64,000 bases of DNA from [Phialemoniopsis] sp. UDSM-2020 (taxonomy: Eukaryota > Ascomycota > Sordariomycetes > Thyridiales > Thyridiaceae), in assembly GCA_018873225.1 (NCBI GenBank), contig JAEILZ010000010.1, positions 186,001-250,000 of the forward strand. The letters run 5' to 3'. Made by a program: the position numbers and the translations under genes. Within the stretch, counting starts at the first letter, position 1; each line of letters begins with the position of its first letter. Positions 56,508 through 64,000 of this stretch are shown here, one piece after another. The notes under the pieces are model-generated. The model did no database searches and was not told the origin of the DNA. It saw only the letters and a list, made by a program, of their open reading frames with translations.

Positions 56508-57728
56508 TCAGCCACTCGCAGCACCAGAACATGACACGCCTAGGTTGCTCGGCGTGTTCGAGCACAGATATTTGGCCGTCCCGCTCGGTGGCTTCACGGT
56601 GAACCCGCTCAGGGAAACCCCGCACGTTCCAGCCTTTGGGCAGTTGATGTTTGCCACGGTAGGCGCGAACTTCTTGGCCGTCGTGCCCTTGAACCCCTTC
56701 ACAACGATCTGCGATAGCTGCGCCGTGCTGGGGTTGGCATCGCAGTACGACTGATCCTCGCTGTAGCAGCTCTGGATCTGGAACGCGTACTCGGTGTTCT
56801 GCACGTCAAAGTTCTCAAACGTCACGTTGCGCACGACAGCCGTGCCGTGGCTCGAACCGCCGGGGTAGAGCTTGATGCCCGCCGCCTTAGTCGAGTCGAT
56901 CATGGTGGCGCCGCTGACATACACATTGGTCACGCTGTCCGTCTTGCCCGCGCCGCCCGCCAGGCTGCCGACCGAGATGCCGTGGCTGCCCGTGCAGGTG
57001 ATGTCGGTGACGGTGGCGTAGTCGCACCCGGGCTTGAAGGCGACGCAGTCGTCGTTGTTGACGACCGAGCTGTGCTCCACCGTGACGTGGCTCGCGGCGC
57101 CAATGTCCCAGCCGTCGGTGTTCTTGGGCAGGTTGGAGCTCGTGCTCACGGCGCTCAGCGCGTTGCGCGTGTAGCGCACGTTGCTCGACCCATCGCGCGC
57201 CGAGTGGAACACGTTGGGCGCGTTGACGAGGCGCAGGTTCTCGACGACGACGTCGTGCGAGTTGGTCACGTAGAAGAGCGTCGGCCGCTTGTACGTCTTG
57301 TCGCCCGCGAACCGGTCCCAGGCCTGCTGCCCGTTGCCGTCGATGACGCCCTTGCCCGTGTTGGAGATGACGGTCGCGCCCGTGATCTTCTCCATGAGGA
57401 AGATGGCCTTGCGGCCCGACCAGTAGTCGGTGTTGGCCGTCGCCTTGAGCGTGCCCTCGATCTGCAGGGTGCAGCCGCTGCAGCCGGCGAACGAGAAGAC
57501 TGAGTTGATGCGGTAGGTCGTGCCTGCGGGGATCAGGATCGTGCCGGATGGGCAGCTCGCGATAGCGGCTTGGATGGCGGGGACATCGTCCACCGAGTCA
57601 CTGCCGCCGGCCTTGGGGGTGCAAGTGTTGGCGCGCTTGACGACGAGAGACTCTGTCTCGACACTTGGGAGTGTAGCTGCGGCTGCAATGCCGACAACAT
57701 AAAGCGCTGCGAGAGCGAATGACTTCAT
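56508..57728 (-). CDS. GH28 exo-polygalacturonase
   Basis: Intronless, 406 residues, with a signal peptide (MKSFALAALYVVGIAAAAT). Right-handed beta-helix GH28 enzyme acting on the galacturonan backbone of pectin. Catalytic segments: NTDGWD (203-208), NNDDCVAFKPG (Asp226/227), TGSHGISVGS (His249) and GIKLYPG (Lys287). SHG in place of GHG and the IK-Y-PG form, with AFQIQSCYSEDQSYC and an eight-Cys C-terminal half, match fungal exo-polygalacturonases rather than endo-enzymes. The start at 57728 leads directly into the signal peptide; an in-frame ATG at 57812 does not. It is divergent from the pectin methylesterase gene, with 622 bp between starts. Convergent with GlnRS, 212 bp apart. Confidence 0.96.
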   Translation of the reverse strand: MKSFALAALYVVGIAAAATLPSVETESLVVKRANTCTPKAGGSDSVDDVPAIQAAIASCPSGTILIPAGTTYRINSVFSFAGCSGCTLQIEGTLKATANTDYWSGRKAIFLMEKITGATVISNTGKGVIDGNGQQAWDRFAGDKTYKRPTLFYVTNSHDVVVENLRLVNAPNVFHSARDGSSNVRYTRNALSAVSTSSNLPKNTDGWDIGAASHVTVEHSSVVNNDDCVAFKPGCDYATVTDITCTGSHGISVGSLAGGAGKTDSVTNVYVSGATMIDSTKAAGIKLYPGGSSHGTAVVRNVTFENFDVQNTEYAFQIQSCYSEDQSYCDANPSTAQLSQIVVKGFKGTTAKKFAPTVANINCPKAGTCGVSLSGFTVKPPSGTAKYLCSNTPSNLGVSCSGAASG

Positions 57729-58350
57729 CTTTGTCTCTAGACAAGGGTCAAGTGTTGTGATCGATGCAAGTCGGTGACTCGAGGTCATACGCACGGCGGA
57801 GTTGATTGGCAAGACAAATATACGCCCTCATACTGATATCAAGTTGTTTTCTTCTCCCTAGAGTCCTAAATCGAATCCCACGAGTAAAGACACATAGCTA
57901 AGTCCGTCCGAAGGCTCCGCGCCGTCTTCCTACTCCGGCCACGGAGTCGGGAGTTGCCCCACATGGCCGCTTCCCCAGACCGAATTGATTTGTGGATTAA
58001 TTCGGGAACCCTTGATCGACGCTCAAGGCTCGTGGACACCTATATCTCGGCTGATATTGAGGCACCCATAGTTGTGGATTGGAGATGGACCCAGACCGTT
58101 GCTACGCTGCGGAGCTTTGAATTGCAAGGGATAAATTATGCCGCGATATGACCGGGGTGCTTGAATTATCCTTCGGCTGCACCAGTACCGTCGTGTCATT
58201 ACTGGAGAATCCGGGGAAGTCGGCTCAGGCCCGCAAAACAAGCATATATGCAAAGTGGTTCCTCTGTACATAGTCAGAATAGACTCGGGGCCAGGTTCTT
58301 CAATCTCAATTGTTACTATCGAAGAATTCCCCAAGTCCACAATCCACAGA
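57729..58350. promoter_or_regulatory. Shared divergent promoter of the pectinase pair
   Basis: 622 bp between the starts of the exo-polygalacturonase and the pectin methylesterase. At 57932-57947 lies a perfect inverted repeat, ACTCCG, GCCA, CGGAGT, i.e. an everted CCG-N4-CGG pair, the kind of site Zn2Cys6 regulators bind. Joint induction of both pectinases from this region is inference. Confidence 0.45.
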
Positions 58351-59686
58351 ATGCAACTCATCAACCTTGGCATCTCGGTCCTGGGGCTGACCGGCCTGGT
58401 CAGTGCCGTGCCTGCGATCGAGAAACGCGCTGGAAGAACAAGCCCACCTAGCGGTTGCAAGGTTGTCCGTCAAGGTCAGCAGGATAAAGTTTCTTCAGGG
58501 GCCGACGGTCCTGCTTACGTGTTCAATATCAGGCTCCAGCAGCAGTGGCGAGTTTGCGACCCTCGGCGCTGCAGTAGCGTCTCTGTCCGGCACAGGCTCC
58601 GCCTGCATCTTTGTCTATCAGGGCACGTACAAGGAGAACTTCATTATCAGTTATGGAGGAGCCCTGACTATCTACGGCTACACCACTGAGTACGAACACT
58701 CAATAGCTTCTATCAAATACCACGTTATTGACCGACCATCGTAGTACGAGCTCTTACAAGGGCAACACCGTCACCTTCACCCGCAGCATGACCTCTCAGG
58801 TGTCGGGAAGTCTAGACACCAGCGCCACTATCAACGCCAAGAGCGCCAACTTGAAGATGTACAACATCAACGTACAGAACACCTACGGCAAGGGCGCACA
58901 GGCTGTGGCTCTTGTGGCTCAAGGCCAACGACAGGGCTATTACGGGTGTGGTTTCTACGGATACCAGGACACGTAAGCTCTCGTTCATTTTACTATCAAA
59001 GAGATTTAGCTCACATGGTACAGCCTTTATGCCAAGAGCGGCGCTCAATACTATTCCAAGTGCTACATTGAAGGTAAAGGACGAGTCGTACCCCCCACCT
59101 ACTCCACACTGAATTTCAGTCTGACCCTATGCATCTCAGGTGCCGTCGACTTCATCTTTGGCGATGCCGCCGCTTGGTTCAACCAATGTACCGTCTCTTG
59201 CAACGGCGCCGGATATATCACGGCAACATCGCGCGAGAAAGCAGACGATCCGGCTTGGTACGTCTTTGACCACTGCACTGTAAGTTTCTGACCCCCTGTG
59301 AGACCTCTCTGCTACCAATGCTAAGTTTGCACTCCAAAAGGTCGATGCGAAGTCTGGCGTGAGTGACCTTGCAGGGAAGCTCTACCTCGGCCGCCCCTGG
59401 CGAGTGCTATCCCGTGTGATCTACCAGTACACCTACTTGGGCGACATCATCAATGCCAAGGGGTGGACTACTATGGCTGAGGGTGCAACACCGTGAGTAG
59501 CGGCCCCAGAGGCTCCTTACCCTTGCTGTCCATCATTGACCTTCATTCAGCATCTACATGGAGTACAGCAACAACGGCCCGGGATCGTCGACATCCAAGA
59601 GAGAATGGGAGACCAAGACTGACAAGGCAGTTACAATGAGCGAACTCTGGCAGGGGAGCTATGACTGGATCGATGCATCGTATTGA
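58351..59686 (+). CDS. Pectin methylesterase (CE8)
   Basis: Seven exons (58351-58474, 58533-58689, 58745-58972, 59024-59073, 59140-59279, 59341-59492, 59551-59686) encode 328 residues; introns 51-66 nt. Secreted (signal MQLINLGISVLGLTGLVSAV). It removes methyl esters from homogalacturonan, making it accessible to polygalacturonase. Family motifs: VYQGTYKENF (G-x-Y-x-E), AQAVALVAQGQR, GYQDTLYAKSG with the general-acid Asp169, GAVDFIFGDAAAWF with nucleophile Asp190, and YLGRPWRV with Arg251. All active-site residues are present, so the gene looks intact despite many introns. Divergent from the exo-polygalacturonase gene, forming a pectin-degrading pair. Confidence 0.95.
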
Positions 59687-59772
59687 ACCTGGCGTAGCTA
59701 GTAACCTGTGGATAACATCAAGGCCTGGTACAGTGTTCCATGAATAGCATCTACCAACCAAGATAGTCTCCT

Positions 59773-60850
59773 CTATACCGTCGTTGTTTGAGAAAAAAAG
59801 GCACGGTCTCTCGCATCCTCCCAGTCTCTCTCGGAGACATAGTTGAACTCATCCGTCACGTCCTTCAGCCGTCTGTCCCAGTCATCCAGACCCAGAGGGG
59901 GTCGCTCCCATTTGTCCCGATATATGCCCGTCTGAGATATTGGGACTTCTGGGTCGACTCGAATCCGATTATTGATGTCTCCATGTATAGGCAGTGGACA
60001 TTCAAGCGGTGGCGTCATGTTAGAGAGCAAGAACTGTACCAACTGTTGCTTCTGGCCATCTCGCAATCGGTAGATGCGATACGTAACGTCTCTGTTGTCA
60101 GAGTGAAAATAGACCGCAATGGGCTTCTTGCAGTCAGTCAAAGAGGGACCAGATGCCGAATGTGGGCGAGACTGACTTCAGTATCAGGCACAGATTCTGG
60201 CTCTCGCCTGTCAAACAAGACCACTCCACCGAATATTCGGGACTCGGCCCAATAGCCAACAATATCGGCAACGCCCTCGGGGTACTTCTCGCGATCGGTG
60301 TACCATTCGTGCCTGAAATAAGTAGCAGGGAAAGGTTCGTCATCGTCTGGCCGCCAGGCTAATAGTGCGTCATCAGCTGTCCGCATTGGCCCTTGCTTGT
60401 ACAGAGTCACTGCTATGCCATGTACAGCAACAGCCACTAACTCCACCAATCGAGTGAGAAAGGCCCGAGATCCGAGTCCAGCAGCTTGGAAGGCATGGGC
60501 CAGCTCCTAGGCGTCAGCGCAATGCAGAAATTACAGCTCGTCTCGATTGGTCGCGACTCACAGTAGAGCTAAATTTTTACAACATCAGGATCGAAGAAGC
60601 TTTCGCGCAATTGCCTGGCCTTTGCAAGCACGGGCGGAGAAAGTTTGGTATGCTCATCAAGTAACGGGTGACCTGGACATGTTGTTCCCTTGTAACAATC
60701 CCGAGCAACAGCGGACAGCGGCAAGCCGTCAATGACTTGACCAAACGTTGTCTCGGCAACTTTGGAGGACACAACATTGCGGATTGCCTTAGATGCAATC
60801 TCTCGATGTTGACTCCGCAGTCTGGCAAGAGAAAAGGTTGCTTGATCCAT
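59773..60850 (-). CDS. Unrecognised fungal protein, 317 aa
   Basis: Three exons on the minus strand (60850-60581, 60506-60177, 60126-59773). Introns of 74 nt (donor GTAAAA, acceptor GCCTAG) and 50 nt (donor GTCAGT, branch CTGAC, acceptor GCAAG) join the frames exactly. No family is recognised. The first part is helical (MDQATFSLARLRSQHREIA, then VAETTFGQVIDGLPLSA), the middle has an alternating hydrophobic stretch (FLTRLVELVAVAVHGIAVTL) and aromatic patches (ATYFRHEWYTDREKY, ADIVGYWAESRIFGGVVLFD), and the C-terminus is polar (DDWDRRLKDVTDEFNYVSE). No signal peptide; the hydrophobic stretch is too mixed to call a membrane helix. An additional 5' exon is possible, since a branch-like GATAATGACAG lies just before the ATG. 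Convergent with the pectin methylesterase gene, 86 bp between stops. Confidence 0.7.
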
Positions 60851-61286
60851 GCTGTCATTATCGTAAAAGAAATCGTAGAAATTGGCGAAAGATCCCCACC
60901 TGTGGACTCTTGCCTAGTTGCAGGATCCTCTTGTGGCTTGTGACCCGTGTTCAGCGCTTAATCGACAGTTCGGATTGGTCACGGCTCCGCGACGACCCCA
61001 TTTCTCTCGTTGCAGTGATGTACATTTGACCTTGATCATATTTGTGTTGTGTGTTGATCTATGTATATGTCTATGCCTCTACCGTCTACTATGTTTCATC
61101 GGTCGAAATTGCAAGACTATTGTCCAGACAGTTAGGATGTTGAATCTAACTTGGACGGTGAGTGAGTGGCCTTGGCACAAGATTTAATGACAGGTGCGCC
61201 GTATGACCCACAACTAACAAGTTGAGGCACTATTAATGGTATTGCTACCGGAAGTCGATGGCGATGGACGTTTAGAGTAATCTCAG
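60851..61286. other. Intergenic spacer
   Basis: 0.43 kb between two minus-strand genes. AT-rich in its right half (61020-61100). No feature recognised. Confidence 0.5.
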
Positions 61287-62426
61287 TTATGAGAATCTCA
61301 CATCCCGTACCATCATGGGGAGGAAGTATAATGAGATCCACCAAACAGCCACCAACCTGAAGCTAAGTTGATCTCGCTCGCGAGTGCGATATATCAGCAT
61401 ATGAGCTGTGACCCCCGCTGCTGTCAGGATAGGGATGATGTACCCAGTCCATCCAAGACGCCAGTACAGCGGACCAAGAATTGACCAAAACCAGACTCCA
61501 GCTGTTGTAATCCAGCGCGTCTCCGCGTCGCCGATGATCAGCGGTAACGTCTGTCGGTCAATCTCGGCATCGCCCTCCTGATCCCGCAGGTCCTGGACTT
61601 GGATGGTGCTAATGACAATACCGGCACAAATCAAGAACCAGCCCAGGGCCTTGTCTGTAAAGCGGAAGTGCTCGCCTTGCTGTATCACGTTGATGACGAC
61701 ATGGAGGCTAGCCACACGGTTTGCAGTGATGCCGCATGCATTCATGAGCGCCCGTTGCCACCAGCTGTCGTCGCCCCAAGACTGCTCGTTGTACAGCCAG
61801 GTACAGAAGAGGTAGAAGGCCGTCTCTTGCCATGCCCCAAACACAGTAAAACATAAGGTGAGCATCGTCACGACGGCGACGAGGTGGCAGATCCGTGTGG
61901 TTTCTGCAGTGATGCGGCCGGCAGGTATTGGACGCCAGGGCTTGTTGACGCCGTCTTCAATGATTGAAGACTGTTGTCGCTGGTTGCCGAGGTTGAAGCA
62001 TAAGGTGAGATGCCAGGTGAAGTAGAGCGTGACCAGAACTCCCTTCCACAAGTCTGACATTTGCAACTTGGCGTCACTGATAGACGGTCCCGCAAGGACA
62101 CCAACGACAGCGAATGTAGAGTTGATTCCAGTAGATGTGGGCATGTCGCTCTTGGTAAAGAGCCATAGTGTCTTGAGGTGGTAGGCAAGAGCTTTCAAGG
62201 GGCTCATCCCATTCGTCTCTACAGAGATATGGCTAATCAGCTTTCGTGATACTCAACAAAGGGCTGCCTCTGAGGGTTTACCTAGAACATGTTCTTGTTT
62301 CTCGTTGTCTTCATAACCCATTTTGTGGAAGTACATCTCGTCCGGTCTAATAGTCTGAAAGGGTAGTCGATCCTGAGACTTGGATGATAGAAGCAAGAGT
62401 CCGTTATGTAGAGGGGAAGTCAACAT
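61287..62426 (-). CDS. UbiA-superfamily membrane prenyltransferase or terpene cyclase
   Basis: Two exons (62426-62282 and 62218-61287) encode 358 residues; the 63-nt intron has donor GTAAAC and acceptor CTGTAG and splits a Glu codon. An integral membrane protein with about eight or nine helices. The first UbiA motif appears as NLGNQRQQSSIIEDGVNKPW followed by RPIPAGRI, and the second as VQDLRDQEGDAEIDRQTLP. The second is the expected Asp-rich diphosphate/magnesium motif; in the first the usual N-x3-D-x3-D spacing is replaced by N...ED..NKPWRP. Fungal UbiA proteins of this kind include aromatic prenyltransferases and the Fma-TC type terpene cyclase of fumagillin synthesis; the sequence alone does not choose. 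The start may instead be a Met inside exon 1 (DEMYFHKMGYED). It acts on a prenyl diphosphate at the ER membrane. Confidence 0.85.
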
Positions 62427-63618
62427 CAATTTATGTTCCAAATTCGACCTCTTTGGATAGCCCTATCAACTCGGACTTCCTTACTCGGTCCGACAAAAGT
62501 GGTGGCTCCGAACGGCGGCCTTTCTTTGATCGAAGGAACAACATGGGCCCTGCAGCTGAACAACGTCATTCCAGTCCATCGAAACAGTGCTAGTTCCAAT
62601 GACAAGATCGAAGAGTGTCTCGGCAGCAACTCCACTTGGCAAAGAAAAAGGACTATATGTCGCTGACGAGCGCTCGGATTTGCTGCTTTGAGACACGAGT
62701 GGCAGGCTTGGGAGGCAAAAAGCCAAGTATCGTAGAATCTCGGAGAAAGATTTAGTCTTTGCGCCGCAACTTGGCGAGGAGCCGGCTCTTCTGACATCAC
62801 GACTTACAGCATCTGCCGCATATCGTGACAGGGTCGTGTTGTTCTTGATGTGCGGTGAGTCAGCATTTCAAGTGGGTTCAGTCTCATCCCTGAATCCTAC
62901 TGCATTCTCTCTGAAGCATCATCCTCGCTACCGATACGAATCGAGGTAAGCTTATGCATCCTTGTGGATGAAGCCGAAGGCAAGAGAAAGTAATGTATGC
63001 AGTCATAATGCCTTTGTCATCCAGACTGCAAGAGCCAAGAAGATGATCGGCAGCATGAAGATGCAGGGCACATTCTTCTTTGACCGCTTCGTGGTCCGTG
63101 TGTGGGTACAAGCATTGCTTGAAGAGGTGAAGTGGACCAGAGCGTGCCTCTAAGCGCGGCGTTCAGACCAACAGCACTTCTTCAAGGTGACAGAACGGCT
63201 CGGATACGTTGACTAGTTAAACGTCCTACTGCATTGGAACGTAGATCAGAGTACCGGGGGCCCAAGGGTCAGGCAGCCGGTGGTCGAGGCGAGTTTTCAG
63301 GATTAGGAAGCCGGGACTAGCATTCTGCAGCATTCCTTCGGCATGATCAGCATGAAAAGAGTCTTCCTGAGCCGGGGTTCTCCGACTTTACCGTTCTTGC
63401 ATAACCACACATATGTGCATAACTTTGTGCAGTGTCGTTTCACAACGGTCAAACCGATCATTGGTTGGAATAATGAGTTTGTGCAAACAGTTTACTATTC
63501 TGAATTATAACGCCTTGGTAATCCGGAAAATGCTATGTGTTGCTATGCTTGCCAGAGATGCAGGAGACAAAATCCATGTAGTGTTCCTCAGAGCCAGATG
63601 ATTTACGATGCGATGCCG
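62427..63618. other. Intergenic region with weak coding signal on the minus strand
   Basis: 1.2 kb upstream of the UbiA gene. Two minus-strand open stretches read as protein-like: 63111-62884 (YPHTDHEAVKEECALHLHAA and so on) and 62726-62481 (SGVAAETLFDLVIGTSTVSM then DWNDVVQ). Near 62846-62808 a further piece reads NNTTLSRYAADA before a GTAAGT donor. They may be exons or remnants of one minus-strand gene; I could not build a continuous model and do not assign a family. From 63150 to 63618 nothing is seen. Confidence 0.35.
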
Positions 63619-64000
63619 CTATGAATCCCAAATCGGCCCGAAGGCTGGCACTCCCAGCTTTTCCAAGTCGAGGACGAGATCTATCGTCAACTTCGGGTTG
63701 GAAATGACGATCACGGCTTCACTATCCGTTCTCTTATAAAGGTCCATCACAGTGGGCAGAGTTCTTGGCCTTCCCATCGTCGAAGTGTTGTGAATATGTG
63801 CACTCTTTCCAAGACTCAGGACGACCTCTGCAATCTCGGGCCCGTATGTCTCGAGAGGATCCCGGGTCGACCAAAACAAAGTAATCCGTGTCTGCTGTGC
63901 CATAATGACTGGAAGACAAGGCGCGATTCCGGATCCCTTTATGCCTGTCAGCAATTTTGTTGGCAGCCCACGTTGTAGATGAAAAGGTACTTACCGTGGC
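63619..64000 (-). CDS. TmpA-like flavoprotein / ferric-reductase-type NAD-binding domain, 3' end only
   Basis: The last exon is 63944-63619 (108 codons with stop); a 50-nt intron (donor GTAAGT, branch GCTGAC, acceptor GACAG) separates it from an exon that begins beyond the right edge (63995-64000 visible). The peptide has GSGIAPCLPVI (a nucleotide-binding glycine loop), ITLFWSTRDPLETYGPEI, a GRPRTLP segment, EAVIVISNPKLT and the end FGPIWDS. This is the C-terminal NAD(P)-binding half of the fungal TmpA-type, ferric-reductase-related membrane oxidoreductases, a domain also found fused to AMP-ligase-like proteins. Which of these it is cannot be said from the fragment. Confidence 0.78.

Noticed and set aside
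56847..57503. 218-codon open frame on the + strand across the exo-polygalacturonase
   Set aside because: Antisense to an intact GH28 gene with all catalytic residues; composition is Arg/Ala/Val-rich shadow.

Overview
The window is nuclear DNA of a filamentous ascomycete (Pezizomycotina, most likely a plant-associated Sordariomycete; I cannot name the species). The evidence is genes with many 48-112 nt introns carrying GTAAGT-type donors, CTAAC/CTGAC branch sites and CAG/TAG acceptors, fungal-specific families (Zn2Cys6 regulators, TRI12-type MFS, Pth11-like receptor, DUF4246, NPS10-like reductase) and a retroelement destroyed by RIP (repeat-induced point mutation). Exon structures below were derived by hand from splice signals and reading-frame continuity; all multi-exon models close in frame.

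Left part (1-31.4 kb). After the 3' end of a GH7 cellulase lies a run of genes that looks like one or two secondary-metabolite loci. Block A holds an A-T-R-SDR NRPS-like carboxylate reductase (2318-6169), a GT1 glycosyltransferase, a periplasmic-binding-protein-fold protein and a small NTF2/SnoaL-like protein. Block B (11984-31363) holds a POT peptide transporter, a methyltransferase, a salicylate-hydroxylase-like FAD monooxygenase, a TRI12-type MFS pump, a Pth11-like 7-TM receptor, a DUF4246 protein, a cytochrome P450, a second NTF2-like protein and a VOC dioxygenase-like protein. A Zn2Cys6 regulator (31768-34212) closes the block. The logic would be to activate and reduce a carboxylic acid, then oxidise, methylate, glycosylate and export; this is inference from co-location only. 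Between the receptor and the DUF4246 gene is a 1 kb graveyard of duplicated gene ends.

Centre (34.4-44.3 kb). A single RIP-saturated LTR element, 9843 bp with 139-bp LTRs and a TTGT target-site duplication, sits 206 bp upstream of the regulator's start codon. All nine differences between its LTRs are RIP-type transitions.

Right part (44.5-64 kb). A second, PheA/TfdB-type FAD monooxygenase; a truncated copy of the 26.2-26.7 kb promoter region; a GH114 enzyme; an SDR; a second Zn2Cys6 regulator with a purine-repeat-swollen intron; a 15-bp minisatellite; the housekeeping glutaminyl-tRNA synthetase; a divergent exo-polygalacturonase / pectin methylesterase pair; an unrecognised protein; a UbiA-type membrane prenyltransferase or cyclase; and the 3' end of a TmpA-like flavoprotein at the right edge.

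The most notable observations are: a glutaminyl-tRNA synthetase intron region that only aligns with its family if two ~55-nt introns flank a one-nucleotide exon; the LTR pair whose divergence is entirely RIP; reciprocal decay of a tandem duplication of gene ends; a divergent promoter plus N-terminus copied and truncated at two places 20 kb apart; and the NRPS-like reductase whose adenylation domain seems to lack the amino-group-binding Asp.
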